Assembly (NCBI GenBank): GCA_963971405.1
Contig: OZ020491.1
Location: 29,501,019 to 29,565,018, forward strand
DNA from: Psococerastis gibbosa
Lineage: Eukaryota; Arthropoda; Insecta; Psocodea; Psocidae
Reading direction: 5' to 3'
Length of the DNA stretch: 64,000 nt
Every line of letters starts with the position of its first letter. Position 1 is the stretch's first letter. Positions 22,782 to 34,695 of this stretch are shown one piece after another. A model generated the notes under the pieces. It worked only from the letters and a program-made list of their open reading frames with translations, did no database searches and was not told the origin of the DNA. The translations under genes were made by a program, and so were the position numbers.

Positions 22782-23057
22782 GACGACCTGTAATGGCAAC
22801 AATGCCACAGCCTATTGAAGAAATTGAAACACTGTTGCCAGTTGGCCAACTATATATCTACTGTCATATGGGAGCTGGTAGCCACCTCTTGAGCAAGCCT
22901 GCCACCCCTAAAATTAGTATACCACGCTAAGACTATACACGAAATGGCAACAACGCTATAACCGATTTAATGAAATGGAAACACTGTTGGCAGTTGGTGA
23001 ACGTACCTATTGGTATGGCAGCTAGTATATAGCTACATTTTGAACAGGCCTGCCATT
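22782..23057 (+). repeat. Two decayed tandem copies of the SLC6 last-exon tail
   Basis: 22784-22934 repeats 'atggcaacaa', 'gaaactgttgccag'-type and 'ctgccacccctaaaatta' with indels and keeps 'ataccacgctaag'. 22935-23057 is more decayed. Unit about 145 bp. Both would lie in the 3' UTR. Confidence 0.75.
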
Positions 23058-23200
23058 ATTTTTTTTACAATAATTATTTTTTCAATAAAGTCCGATATAG
23101 ACGATTTAATTCCATTATCGTAAGAAAGAATATTGTTTTTAATTTCCATATGGGCGAATTTTGGGCCGTTTTGCCCACTCTTACAATTAACCCATACTGC

Positions 23201-23659
23201 CAGTGCCGGATTAACCCCTGGGGGGGGGGGCCGGTGGCACAAGATATGGGGGGGGGGGCGCGGGTGCAAACCAGAGGTGGACGAGGCGGTCCCAGACCTC
23301 ATAAAAGGGGGAGGCACTCGTCAGTGACGTAACGATAGCTTTTAGAAAGTGTGGTAAAATTCGGCTTATATAGTACATAGAATCAATACAATTATGGACA
23401 AGGGGGGAATTAATATAGTTGTGAACTAGTGGGGCACGGAGGTCTCCTTCGGGTAAAAGATTTTGAAAAATAGGGCTGAAATATTGGGGTTTTACTTTCA
23501 ATTTTTACTTTTAATTTCAAAACTTTTAATCTCTAATATTTTTATATTTTAATAGGCTATAAAAATATCTCATTGTGGGGGGGCCGGAATTTTAAGCATT
23601 TCTGGGGGGGGGGGGGCGGGGGCCTGTGCCCCATGTGCCCATGGGTTAATCCGGCACTG
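23201..23659. mobile_element. hAT-type MITE with poly-G ends
   Basis: Ends CAGTGCCGGATTAACCC and mirror GGGTTAATCCGGCACTG; exact 8 bp duplication CATACTGC at 23193-23200 and 23660-23667. G-runs near 23221, 23250 and 23604. The interior includes a piece shared with 2340-2390. Confidence 0.85.
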
Positions 23660-24244
23660 CATACTGCTGTAGTCAGCCTGCAGACCTAGGCTACTCCAAG
23701 TTATAAATTATAGCCTAGTTGATCAATTAGATTTTTAAGTATAATTGCCAATAAACGAAAATTGGACGTTCTACCTATAGTGTCAAAGCTCTCACCTCCC
23801 ATTTAACTGCTGGCCTCTTAAGTTTAGATAAGCTACACACTCATAAAAGGATCTAGGATTTGGGGGGACAAGTTAAAAAAAGAGGAACTTGTAAATTTAT
23901 TAGCCTAGGCTACTTGATATACTTTGTCAATAACATCATTCTTTATAGTGCTTTGTCATTTTTCAAATAGTTTTGATATTTTGGGTCAGCCCGTGGACGC
24001 ACACAGTTGTAACACAAATTTCATGCGTTGCATTCAATAAGATTAGGCCATATAATAATATTAAAATAATGAATAGCCTATTTATATTAAAGCAACTGGT
24101 TGTGATTAAGTATATTTCATTTTCCTGATCCACTGATCCAGTACTAGCATTTATATACTGTACCTATATACGTTTATAACCATGAATGACATCTATAGAA
24201 TAGCATATTGTAGCATTATATATGATGGTATGTACTACGTAGCC

Positions 24245-24502
24245 TATATGAGGAGCTAGGTTACAAACGTGGCCAACTCCATTTTTTTTACAAAATGGGG
24301 TTTTGATCCGACCTTGCAGAAAATTTTAATGTCCACCTGCACGTTGTAAAATAAAGTGACAAATGCAGCCAGATTGCGCATAGAAGCGCTGAGAAGTCTA
24401 GGGTTAGCTATAAACTTAATGCAATTTTCAACAGAAAATCCACTCTCTTGAAAAATTCTACAACTTGGAGTTGGCCATGTTTGTAAACAGCCTCCTCATA
24501 TA
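24245..24502. mobile_element. Foldback MITE
   Basis: 'tatatgaggagctaggttac' and 'ggccaactcca' at the left are mirrored by 'tggagttggccatgtttgta' and 'cctcctcatata' at the right. No coding. Confidence 0.65.
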
Positions 24503-24813
24503 ATACTGACATCGAACTAGCTTATGTTGAAGAGAGAAGGTATTGCTCAAGAGTGAAGAACATCCGCAGCGGTAACTAAAATTCGAGTTTGTGTACTAGG
24601 CTCTATGGTAAAACAATTTGGTTATTTACTTCTAAAAGACGGACCTTCCTCATTAAAACAGAAACTAGAGGATTTAGAAAAATCAGGAATTGGCGGGATC
24701 CTCACCAAACTCACAATCCACGACAATATCCGGGAATAGGCATAGATCGTGGGTTCGAATCCCGCGAAATCCCAATTGTTCTAAATCCTCCAATTTCAGT
24801 TTTAGAGCAGTAG

Positions 24814-24990
24814 TATGAACTCTGATGACTTTCACCCGAAAAGTTGTTGGTTCGAGTCCTACATTTTCTACATCTTCTGGCCATACTTCGGAGGGAATGT
24901 AATGCAGGCAGTTCAGCTGGTCGCAGTTGAGAGTATATCCCGAACTCTGCTAACTTGGCTTAGTATATTATGAGTTAGCAGTTCTTTAAA
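24814..24990 (+). mobile_element. tRNA-derived SINE family 1, decayed copy
   Basis: Contains 'gttggttcgagtcc' (box B) and 'tctggccatacttcgg', as in the better copies at 29779, 45591 and 54738. Confidence 0.6.
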
Positions 24991-25585
24991 TTTGAGCTTA
25001 CTCAATTTTGGGGGTTCTACCCTCCAAAAGCTCCAAAACAGCTAAAAAAAAAAGATGTTTTATAAAAAAAAAGCGGAAAAAAAGAAATTGTTTGATGTAA
25101 TAAAAAAAGTGTTTTTGCAGTTAAGACAGTTGGCAAATCAAGGAGTGATATTTATGTAACACTGACATTTAATTAACTTTGGTTGAAGAGGTAACCTCCT
25201 CGTTATAATCGAAATTGGAAGACGTAGATCGTGGTTACGGATCCTACCAGGCCCAATTTTTTCTATATCCTCTAATTTCAGTTATACTGTGTTTCTAGAA
25301 GCAATGGTCAATTGAATAATCTTCTTCTTCTGGAGCTTCTATCTATCAATTGGTTTGCATAATCTAATTTATTATAATTCGTAGAAGCAACGAAATAAAC
25401 ATAAAATAAAAAGTGATGAAATGCACTTTTTCCTTGAAGCAGCAGCTATTAGCGTGCTCCACCAAGGCGAAACAGCAAGCTAATGTTTTTGTCACCCTCG
25501 CAATAAATTAACTTAGTTATGGATCAACAACATTCATATAAATAAATACAATCTGCTCTTATATAAACAAACACCCGCCAAAAAT

Positions 25586-25931
25586 TTAAAAAATCTTCCC
25601 CTGAAACTTCGTCTTGTCCTCCTCCAACTTCTGTCGCCTCTCTTTCTCCAGCTCCTGTAAGTCCTTCTCCACTAGCTTCTGCAAACTAGAGTCCAACTCT
25701 ACCACATGTTTAAAGTCTTTTTCGGCTTCTTCAGGATTCCAGGCCCCTAGATGTGCCTTCCCCCGCCTGTACAGTGCTTTGACGTTACCAGGATCACATT
25801 CAAGTACGGAGGTACAATGTTCTATCACAGAGTAGTAGTCTTTCCTAATAAGTTGACACTGAGAGTAGTTTAGTAGAATTGGAAGTTTTTGCTTGTTTAA
25901 CGCTGTCCATTCTATGTCTTGCGGTTTTTCT
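25586..25931 (-). CDS. AIP: AIP exon 4: TPR2-3 and C-terminal helix
   Basis: Acceptor is a T-run then 'cag'. One base completes Lys, then EKPQDIEWTALNKQKLPILL, TPR motifs and stop after GKIF. Phase agrees with exon 3. Confidence 0.9.
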
Positions 25932-28900
25932 CTGAAAAAAAAAAGGAAATTATGACAGCGGTGTTTTTCTACTCGGACAAACTGGTTGGATTTGGCAGCC
26001 CTTACTACAGCTTTTGGTTTATTGTACCCACATTAAGTCTTCTTCTGCCTCTACAGCCCTTGATGGGCTTTGGATTGGCCCACTCCTTAAATCATCTCGG
26101 CTTTGTACGACGCTCCACCATCTACCGACTCCTTTCTAGTTTTAGTAAGGCGCCCATTCCACATACGTACAACGTCAATGAAAATTATGAAATTGAAGGA
26201 CATTCCAATTTTACTCTATGCCATTGTTAAAATTGATCAATTATCAATTGATCATAGAGTAAAATATTAGAATATTAGAAGTTCTTTGGTAAAATCACAA
26301 ACAAACTAAAATTAAAAAATGGCGTCATGGGATATGACAAACGATATGACAAGTACAACTATTTTAATTGATTTCTTTAAAAAGAACGCATTTCTGTATA
26401 AAAATTATAAAAATTATAATAAGGATTAAATAATAAGGCGACGAAGAAAACAAATGCAATTTCATGAAACAAATGCAAACAAATTTCAAAAATTTTGCGC
26501 ATACGCTTCAATTGAAAATTGTCAATTTTTGAAAAAACATATGGAATGGCCCCCATCAAAGAGAAATTGAAATGTCCTTCAATTTCATAATTTTCATTGA
26601 CGTTGTACGTATGTGGAATGGGCGCCTTAGATATGTTGGCAGACAGCAGCGGCAGTGTAGTAGCAATTGTATTGGTAATATAACGATGTAACGATGTAAC
26701 GACAAAAATACTTAGAAAATTGATAATATAAAAAAATTATTAACAGTTTGGTTTTAGAGATGGCGAGTGATTTGTTGAAGGGTTCCATAGATTTTAATAA
26801 TTATACTCGATAGTGAACTCCACTGCATATTTTGAAGCCAGCCACCATTGCAATAAGTGGATAGAAAACATTGTTTACATTCATTTAAACCTTGAGTTCT
26901 TATGAGATTTCCTAACATTTTCTGTCAAAATTACTTTCAAAAGTTCAATCTTTCAGTTTATTTTCAGTGGATTTTGATCAATAGTTACATAAAAGATAAT
27001 ATTAACTGAAATTAAATAAAGATAAAATTTATTTCGTCGAGAAGTACCCATTTAAGAACAGGTACTTTGCGTTCTTTCCGTTCCTTCTATCCACTTATTG
27101 CAATGGCGGATGGCTTCACAACACTCCCTACAGAGAGCACGGGAGTTCGCTATCTAGTATTATTATTAAAATCAATGAAGGTTTCAAACATAAGTGGCAC
27201 ACGAGTCACCACAGAATTGTGAGTTTGGCGGCAATATTTAAATTGCGACTACTTTTCTTTACCTCTTGCTACTTATAACTAACCTTGCAACTATGAGAAA
27301 CCTATAGCTTACTTCAGCATAAGCTGCTCTGAAATTTCGATAGCCACAGCATACTTTTCAACAGCCGCGTCATAGTTCTCCAATCTCCTTCAACCAGGCA
27401 AAACCTCTATTTTCTCGTCCACTGTCCTAGTCTGCACCTATTTCTACTTAAAACTAACCTTACAACAATGAGAAACCTATAGAGCTTAAGCAGCTCCAAA
27501 ACCCCGATAGCCATAGCATACTTTTCAGCAGCCGCGTCGTAGTCCCTCTGCCCGTACAACACGTTGCTAACCTTCTTCAACCAGGCAAAACCTCTATTTT
27601 CTCGTCCGCCGTCCTTCTCTGCACCTCTTTCTACTTATAACTAACCATACAACAATGACAATCTATAGCTTACTTCAGCATAAGCTGCTCCAAAATTCCG
27701 ATAGCCACAGCATACTTTTCAACAGCCGCGTCATAGTTCTTCTACCCGTTGCCAATCTCCTTCAACCAGGCAAAACCTCTATTTTCTCGTCCACTGTCCT
27801 AGTCTGCACCTATTTCTACTTAAAACTAACCTTTCAACAATGAGAAACCTATAGAGCTTAAGCAGCTCCAAAACCCCGATAGCCATAGCATACTTTTCAG
27901 CAGCCGCGTCGTAGTCCCTCTGCCCGTACAACACGTTGCCAACCTTCTTCAAGCAGGCAAAACCTCTATTTTCTCGTCCGCCGTCCTTCTCTGCACCTCT
28001 TTCTACTTATAACTAACCATACAACAATGACAATCTATAGCTTACTTCAGCATAAGCTGCTCCAAAATTCCGATAGCCATAGCATACTTCTCAGCAGCCG
28101 CGTCGTAGTTCTTCTGCCCGTACAAAGCGTTTCCAACCTCCTTCAACCGCGGCACCGCCTCCGTCTTCTCATCCTCTGTCATCTGCCACACCTCCTTCTC
28201 GTACATGTCCGGCGTCTCGACTTTCAGCAGCTCCAGTATAAATTCCAAATTTTGCGGATTCTTTATTAATTCATTCAGATCGTCGTAGCCCACACCTGAA
28301 ATCAAACAACAAATAAATTGAATCACCAGTGTATTTCATTATCTAGCGACGTCTGTTAGGGGAAAATACAAAATCTGATACGAATTGGTAGGAGCGCGGG
28401 GACGGTTATTCAATAGCTACTGCACGGAATGTATGTAAGAACTTGGAGTCGGTATCCAGGCCACAATTTGGCCCATAGGTCCCCCAGTCGCACTAGTCGA
28501 GTTCTATTGCTTCTGCGAACCTCGCTATGGCAGCAGGTTGGACTACTAGAGCCCAACCATCATTAGCAACAGTACACCCCAGATGCTCAAGCCTGGGGCG
28601 TCAGATCACATAGCACTCAGCAAAAATGTGACATTCCATCGCACAATATCAGCACATATTGTCCACTTGCATACCGATTCGGGCGAGGTGATGCCTGAAA
28701 TTCTCGTGAGCAATGAGCAGGGATATCACCCGACGCACGAGCGTTCTATCCAATTCCATCAGACTCTTAGCCCTCATGGTGTCTGGATGTTTAATGAAGC
28801 GCTTCGTATGAAGATATGCAGTTTCCTCCAACCATTGGGTATAAAATTTCATCTTAATATACTCTAAAATGGGCACTCAAGTAGTTGCCTAGGAAATTGG

Positions 28901-31434
28901 GAGTATAGGTTCTGGTCCAATGGGTTGTAGCTCCGATCCTAGACGAGCCAGTTCGCCGGCTTGTTCATTTCCTTGAACACCACTAAGACCAGGAGCCCAA
29001 ATTAATTCGACATTGTTGTACCTAGTAACGGTTTGGCACGCATGTTTGCAGTCTCCGAGAAGCTGCGATTTCTGCACGGAAATGAATATGGAGTAAATAG
29101 AGGCCTTTCTTTAATTGATTGAGCTATGGACGGTGCCGGGTTTGGCCCCTACAAAAAAAGTTGCAAAATACAAAATTACAATAGATTAAGAAACCAAAGC
29201 AATTAAAAACTTGTCGAAATATTTTGGCAGGACTTTGGGTCTCCATTTTACCATTGATAGTGGAATATTCGTCTAAGGGTACTTTAGACTGCTCTTCCCG
29301 AGGAAGGGCCCACACACAATTCCGGCCAACGGGCCCCCACAAGGCCAAACCCGGCACCGGCTATACATTGCTATCTTACGGACCTGGACTGTACCTTGAT
29401 TTTGTAACGTAGCTCCACAGCAATGACCCATCCTCTCTGATTTAGGTTTATACAAATCTCGGTGCGTTTTAGCGACGAACGGGTACGAGACTGTTAGGCT
29501 TCTGTCAACTGTAAAGCTGGCCACTTCGTTGAGAGCCATCGATTTTAATGCAACTTCCCATGCTTCCAATTTGAATTGTTTCCCAATAATAATTTCTAGT
29601 GGTCCTAATTTTCTTGAATCGTCTATAATTTTAGAAACTTCGCCGCATGTTTTTGTACAGAAGTGAAAAAGCACCTGAAAAATAATCAAGAAAAGGTTGA
29701 ACGTTTAATTTGAAAATTTTCGTAGGGCTAGTACAGACAAGTAATAGAATTAATAATGATATCACTACAAGAGGAAGTCGGGACATGTAGAGTAGTGGTA
29801 CGGACTCTGACTTTCAATCGAAAGGTTGTTGGTTCGAGTCCTACACTTCCTACCTTTTCTGGCCATGCTTCGGAGCGATGTAAAGCAGGCGGTCCCGGGC
29901 TTTGCTTTGAGTGTAAGAGAGGGCTTCATAGCCCTAACTCCGCTAGATTGGCTTAGTAATAGAACAAAAAAAGTCCTTATTATTAATTAGAAGTGGACAG
30001 ATAGGTGGGAGTCGAGGAGGCTCACGATTATTGATTGATATCACACCCATCTGGAGCTGATTATTGAAGATAATTCTTCTGATGAGGTCACAATCTCAAC
30101 GATTGGTTGACAGCTAATCCCTACATTTCATCCTCCAGCTCTCTCGGTCCTGCGACTTCCTCTTCAGCTCTTGGTACTTTCGAGCTTCTACGTCCTCCTT
30201 CAGTTAATCCATGAGTTCCTTCTTCGGCTGCCCCTTCTATCGGTTCCTTCTAATGTGCCCTCAATGATGGTGTGTACCGGACTTTCGTGTCTTAACTTAT
30301 CGCTCGGCAACATTTCCTGGCCATGCTTCGGAGGGCATGTAAAGCAGGCGGTCCCGGGCCTTCCTAGTTGTGTGTACGAGAGGGCATTATAGCCCTAACT
30401 CCGCTAGGTTGGCTTAGTAATAGAAACAATAAAAAGCCCTTACTTATTTATTTAATTTTTATAAGAGGCAACAGCTGTCTCTCATCTTCAATAGTCTCTA
30501 CCACTCTATCATTCGTCACATCAGCTGATCCAAAGCTTCCTTCTGTAGCACACATTTTAAGCGCTTCAAACCTATTCAGTTCCTTATCTCCTATAGCCCA
30601 GGTTTCACATCCGTTATATAAAACACTCCATACGCAGGTTTTTAGCTACTGTTTCCTGATGCTTAGGCTTATGTGGACAGATTCTAGGATCATAGATTCT
30701 TTCTTTCGTTTGCTGAATACAGCTGTTTATTTTACCTGCTGAGCTATTGTCTTCACCTATAGTGCTACCCAGGTATTTAAATTGCTTCATACTGCTGAGG
30801 GCTACTTCACCAAGGACCGCATATACTTGGTTCAGGTCTTCTTTATTCTTGACCGCAATGGTTTTGTTCTGATTTTTATTTATAGTCACATTGTGCCCCA
30901 TTGCTGTAATATGTCTTTCATGCATGGTTATCAAGGCACGCTGAAATTCATCTACGCCATCAGTGAAACGTATCATGTCAACATTTTCCCTATGCACTCA
31001 CCATCTGTACGCATATATTAAATAGAGCCGACTATAGGGAACTTCCTTGTCTAACCCCTTGTAGTATTTTGGCTTCTACATTCTTCTCTTGCCTCTCCAC
31101 AACTCTTACAGACCAAAGCACCCCTGAAGCCGTTAAACTTGTTATAGTGACGACCGTATGTATCACAACTCAGAGAGACGTATCCTCTATTTCTTACATT
31201 TTATTACAAAAAGAAATAAATAAACTAACTTTGAGTATAGGCCTACGATTGTCTGGTAACAGTAGCCTAAGTTGTTGGTTTGCCTAGATACAGTAAGTAA
31301 TTTAAATGTACCTTCACGCCTTGGCCTTATGTGAGTCCGTGAGATAGAACTAAACTTACCTTAGTTCCTGGTGGAAACAGTAAACTCTTTGTGCCTGCAT
31401 TTATAATTTTCTTATTTATTAAAGTATTATCCAT
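25586..31434 (-). CDS. AIP: AIP: FKBP-like/TPR Hsp90 co-chaperone
   Basis: Four exons on the minus strand (31434-31360, 29674-29395, 28295-28046, 25931-25586) give 316 aa, close to the 330 aa of vertebrate AIP. Residues 1-118 form the FKBP-type PPIase-like domain (GTK-VLFHFCTKT, RKLGPLEIIIGKQFKLEAWE, HCCG); residues about 145-300 hold TPR repeats (NALYGQKNYDAAAEKY, LLNYSQCQLIRKDYYSVIEH, NVKALYRRGKAHLGAWNPEE) and a charged C-terminal helix ending KTKFQGKIF. AIP binds Hsp90 and client proteins such as the Ah receptor in the cytosol; the PPIase fold is usually inactive. The start ATG at 31434 is the only one upstream of the GTK junction. Converges with the SLC6 gene. Third exon carries a tandem array of partial copies in the following intron. 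Confidence 0.9.
26149..26626. mobile_element. GGCGCCCATTCCACATACG palindromic MITE (i)
   Basis: Full-length inverted repeats: GGCGCCCATTCCACATACGT, 'caacgtcaatgaaaattatg', mirrored at 26580-26626. Flanks TAA/TTA. Sisters at 43776 and 59827. Confidence 0.8.
26808..27155. mobile_element. Foldback MITE
   Basis: 'gatagtgaactcc' and 'caccattgcaataagtggat' at the left, mirrored by 'atccacttattgcaatgg' and 'gggagttcgctatc' at the right. Confidence 0.6.
27300..28036 (-). repeat. Tandem partial copies of AIP exon 3 with splice donor (4 units)
   Basis: Downstream (in gene sense) of the real exon 3, about 185 bp units repeat its 3' half: 'ccgatagccatagcatactt', 'cagccgcgtcgtagt' and 'cttcaaccaggcaaaacctc'. 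Two unit types alternate: A (starting 27306 and 27666) keeps the donor as 'gcttacttcag'; B (27482 and 27854) has it destroyed as 'gcttaag'. The real exon 28046-28295 is the founder. Each unit has frame-disrupting indels, so coding use is unlikely. Confidence 0.85.
28046..28295 (-). CDS. AIP: AIP exon 3: TPR1
   Basis: Acceptor 'tttgatttcag', donor 'gtaagc'. Reads VGYDDLNELIKNPQNLEFIL, ELLKVETPDMYEKEVWQMT, then TPR1 ending LEQLMLK. The LKVE...MT stretch is characteristic of AIP. Confidence 0.92.
28430..29085 (-). mobile_element. Non-LTR retrotransposon RNase H / C-terminal fragment (AIP intron 2)
   Basis: Minus strand reads VELIWAPGLSGVQGNEQAGE (RNase H motif, usually W-PGH-G--GNE-AD-LA), then LIAHENFRHHLARIGMQVD and a Cys-rich end. 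Frameshifts separate the blocks. A related 3' end is at 48815-49010. Confidence 0.75.
29395..29674 (-). CDS. AIP: AIP exon 2: FKBP-like domain
   Basis: Acceptor 'tatttttcag', donor 'gtacag'. Reads VLFHFCTKTCGEV, DDSRKLGPLEIIIGKQFKLE, then SYPFVAKTHRDL and HCCG. Phase 0 in, phase 1 out. Confidence 0.92.
29779..29985 (+). mobile_element. tRNA-derived SINE family 1
   Basis: 5' 'gtagagtagtggtacggact' (box A-like), 'ggttgttggttcgagtcc' (box B), then the unique body 'tctggccatgcttcgga' to 'ctccgctag' and 'aatagaacaaaaaaagtcc'. Good reference copy. Confidence 0.8.
30058..30997 (-). mobile_element. Non-LTR retrotransposon reverse transcriptase relic
   Basis: Minus strand 30614-30997 reads DMIRFTDGVDEFQRAL, then MKQFKYLGSTIGEDN and INSCIQQTKERI, the RT block just after the catalytic box; the usual F-DD is degraded to FTDG. 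A truncated SINE family 1 copy sits at 30315-30455 within its 3' part. Confidence 0.75.
30315..30455 (+). mobile_element. SINE family 1, 5'-truncated
   Basis: Begins inside the body at 'tggccatgcttcggaggg' and runs through 'ctccgctaggttggctta' to 'aatagaaacaataaaaagcc'. Confidence 0.75.
31360..31434 (-). CDS. AIP: AIP exon 1 with start codon
   Basis: ATG at 31434-31432, donor 'gtaagt'. 25 codons: MDNTLINKKIINAGTKSLLF, PPGTK. The GTK/VLFH junction matches known AIP proteins. Confidence 0.82.
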
Positions 31435-32511
31435 TATAGGAAAAAGCGAAAAACTAAAAAAAAATGTTTATATTTTAAAACAATAACAAACGAAAGTGTC
31501 GTCTGCTAGTGTTAGTTTGAAGTTTTCTGAAAGTACTTTAGCGGTTAGCATTTGACCAAAGCAAAAACATTTTGGCGGTTTATTTTTCGTTTCTCGTATA
31601 TACGCGGCAAGAAGTTTGAGCCCTAGGGGTAGTTAACAATAAAACATTTAGTTTTATTAATAACGATATTAATAATATTAATTTTATAGCTCACCCCGGC
31701 TCTACTATTGGGATATTGGCACCTCTAGTCCGTTATTTGAAATAATAAATGCATACTGATCAGCACGTACTAACAGCTAAATAAATAAAAAATAGATATA
31801 AAAAATGTAGGCCTACATAGTATTATATTATCAAATGGATACGGTCTAGACCGATTTATGTCCATATGATTTAAGTATACACACACCAACAAAGGCAATA
31901 AAATAATTCATTCTATTGTACTTGTCTTACTAATTACTATCAGTATCTTTCTATGCTACCGTGCATTTATTCTATAGCATAGGCCTACTATACAAACGCG
32001 GCATTATTTTATTAACCTGTTTCTGATATTATACCTTTTGGGAGGGAGAACAACACTCAATTTACGGTACATCAATTCAATAATGTATTTCTCTTACATA
32101 GGAAAACAGAATATAATTACAACAAATTAATGGACCCGTTAGGTCGTGTTCCTGAAAGTTTTTAGTTTTTTTGTGTAGGCTATTTCCTATAAGCAATAAA
32201 GCAATACAAATAATAATAAAAATGTTTATCGGAATACAATCGGAGTCTCCACTCCCTCCAACACTCATTTTTTGCACATGCGGCAGAAATACAAATGGGT
32301 CACTCAGCCATGTTGAACAAAATCAGCTTGGTCCATCAAATGGCGTTATATAGACTGGTACCAAAGCTATAGAAAATCTGAAAATCAAATGATTATACAG
32401 CAAATTTACAATAAGTTAGCTCAACTACAGAATGAGCGATAAACTCTAGAAAAAAGACTATTATTATCTAACTACATAAAATGTAACTTCCTGGCTCACC
32501 TTCAGTCAGTT
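31435..32511. other. Intergenic, AIP to EcKL-like gene
   Basis: AT-rich; no family-matching frame and no clear repeat boundary were seen. It should contain the AIP promoter next to 31435 and the 3' UTR of the kinase-like gene. Confidence 0.4.
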
Positions 32512-33100
32512 CTAAACATCCATAAACCTTCGTAAATAACCTTTTACGGAAGATTTCAACCTTGCAAGGACATGTCTATCATGAGCTGACATAACACGCT
32601 CCCCAAAAACAGCAGTCCCATCCGCAAATTCTTCGTCCGAATTCGCATCATTCTCCTCCTTCAGAACATCATCCACAACATACTGCAACCTAGTTCTCGC
32701 ATCCTCCATGTAACCCACCAAATCAAACAAACGGAAAATCCCCATAGCATGCACCTTGTAAATAAGTGTCCTAAATATGGGCAGCATAATGTGACTATGC
32801 TCTTCACCATCCCTGATGCCGACCAAAAATTCAGCGTTTTCATCAGAGCTGGTACCACCATCCGGTGCAAGTACAATTGCAGTAAATGAGGTAGCCGAAG
32901 CTAGACCGAACACAGCGTAATCTCGCATGTCTTCATGTAGTTGAGTGAGGGAGTAGTCGGATGTAACGCCCAATATTGCCATATCAGATGTGAGAGCATC
33001 GTGGTATTGGCTAATTAGATCAAAGAGGTGGCTTTGTAATACTTCCGCTTGAAAGGAAGTGATTAGCACAAAGTGAATGTCCATTGCCGGTGATGTGAAC
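32512..33100 (-). CDS. EcKL-like exon 2
   Basis: Acceptor 'gttttattccag'. Continues VDFQLSR/FTSPAMDIHFVLITSF and runs to stop after LRRFMDV. The SPAMDI segment right after VDFQ is family-typical. Confidence 0.88.
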
Positions 33101-34695
33101 CTGGAATAAAACACAAAACAGCATTGGGTTAAAATTAAGCTGCATCCTCTTCTTCTTCCAGATCGTTAAGTACATTCTATTGTCATACTGCACGACAATC
33201 ACACGTCATCTCAGTTGCGCTCGACTCATCTATACATATATATATATATATGGGCTCCCAATAACACACGGTGCTCGGTTTATAAATCGTCCTTGCAGCA
33301 GTTGCGTGAACCCATGTTTCGTGGATCCCTGCTGTCGTCTTCCCATCATGCTGCATTTGTACATTATTTGGTTCGGCTGATCTACCCTTGCTAGGTAATA
33401 CTATACGTGAGCATGTAGGAAAACAACTCAGGAGTCTGATCCTGTCGGACGTCAAGACATGGTATCCTGACTTCCCAGATTTCATTGATCTTAAAACCTT
33501 TGATTACCCCGTATCCATAAGTCCAACTTAATTATTGGCGCAATGCATACAGAAAACCCTCTGGCCTCATCAAGGTTATCCTGTCAGTTTCTCCATAGGT
33601 ACGACTTACAGTATGTACACCAGCCAACCTACTATGCCGTTTAGTATTAACTTACTCTTGGTGTTAAAAATCTAAACAAAACAATTTTGAATAGCACTCT
33701 CCATTCCAAGATTATCTTGTATACATTTGTAATCCCATGCTAGATTAAAAATAATCTTCGTAGTTGAGTCGCAGGGCTACAAAGCAATTATATAATACAG
33801 AAAATTTTTGTACATACCTGGACAATTGAAAATCTACCAATTTGACCGAATGAATCTGCCCGTCATTGTCATACTTAAACATGACATTATTCATCCACAA
33901 ATCACCATGATTAATAACCCTAAACTTGGCATTATTTGCCTGCTCCAACACTTCAACTTTCTCCCAACAATACGGCGTCACATTCTCCAATTTGTCGGCC
34001 AAATCTTCAGCGTCGTCAAACTCTGACCATGTTTTCATTTCATCAATGACAGTTCTGAGTCCTTCTTCTATAAATGCACTCAGATAGGACCTGGACGCAT
34101 CCGTATAAAGACAGGAACATGCTCCGTCAATTATTCCTGGATCTTCTTCATACAATTTCACGGACAATGCATGATAACGTGCCAATACTCGCAAAGTATG
34201 AACACCATGCTCATAATCCAGTTGTTCCTGCCTGAACTTCATCTGATACCCGTCATGCGTTAAATCTTCCATAACTAGTGTATCGGGCTTAGCGGTGAAA
34301 TATTCCTCAGGAGCAATATGTGCAGTACCAGGAGGAAAGTATTCCCTAATGAGATTTCTCATTTTCGCAAGGACATTCAAATAGACGAAGCGTTCCTTCT
34401 CAAATGTATTATTCTCGTTAATCTTCTCAATAGTCACTGGGGACTCGGGTAAGCCTTTAATCATGATATTGCAAGCGGATTCCTCGCTAGAGCCGTTCAC
34501 TGTGTAGATAACGTTCGTCTTGTAAAGGGTGCTCAAGTAGTTTTCACCTTCCGCCACTGCTGCAGCAATGCTGAAGTCACTTACGCTGACGTCCGTATTG
34601 TATTTGTTAGAGAGAAGGTCCTCTAGGAAACATTTGTCGATCCAGCTGCCTCTATTTTGGATCTTCTTGTTGTATGCCTCGTCAATCACTGCCAT
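32512..34695 (-). CDS. CHK/EcKL-family small-molecule kinase-like protein
   Basis: Two minus-strand exons, 34695-33818 and 33100-32512, join in phase to 488 aa. The ATG at 34695 is the first in frame. Seen: a lobe with IMIKGLPES (lysine candidate) and FEKERFVYLNVL, MEDLTHDGYQM hinge-like segment, then VINHGDLWMNNVMF (Brenner H-x-D-4x-N, about residues 263-269) and LVDFQLSR (metal-binding D about 288). This layout is the CHK kinase-like/ecdysteroid-kinase-like family, related to choline kinase and aminoglycoside phosphotransferases; members phosphorylate ecdysteroids or other small hydrophilic acceptors, substrate here unknown. The acidic segment ENDANSDEEF near the C-end is gene-specific. Diverges from Chk2. 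Confidence 0.88.
33818..34695 (-). CDS. EcKL-like exon 1
   Basis: From MAVIDEAYNKKI to VDFQLS-AG, donor 'gtatgt'. A longer frame upstream has only a GTG and is not used. Contains both catalytic motifs. Confidence 0.88.

Noticed and set aside
24700-24790. tRNA-like 'gggttcgaatcccgcg' stem
   Set aside because: A box B word is present, but I could not fold acceptor, D and anticodon arms around it.
29800-29850. tRNA gene suggested by box A/box B words
   Set aside because: The sequence recurs as a SINE with a long unique body and retroposon end, and no cloverleaf forms.
33183-33485. 100-residue minus-strand frame in the EcKL intron
   Set aside because: Contains a (TA)n-derived IYIYIYIC tract and no recognised domain.
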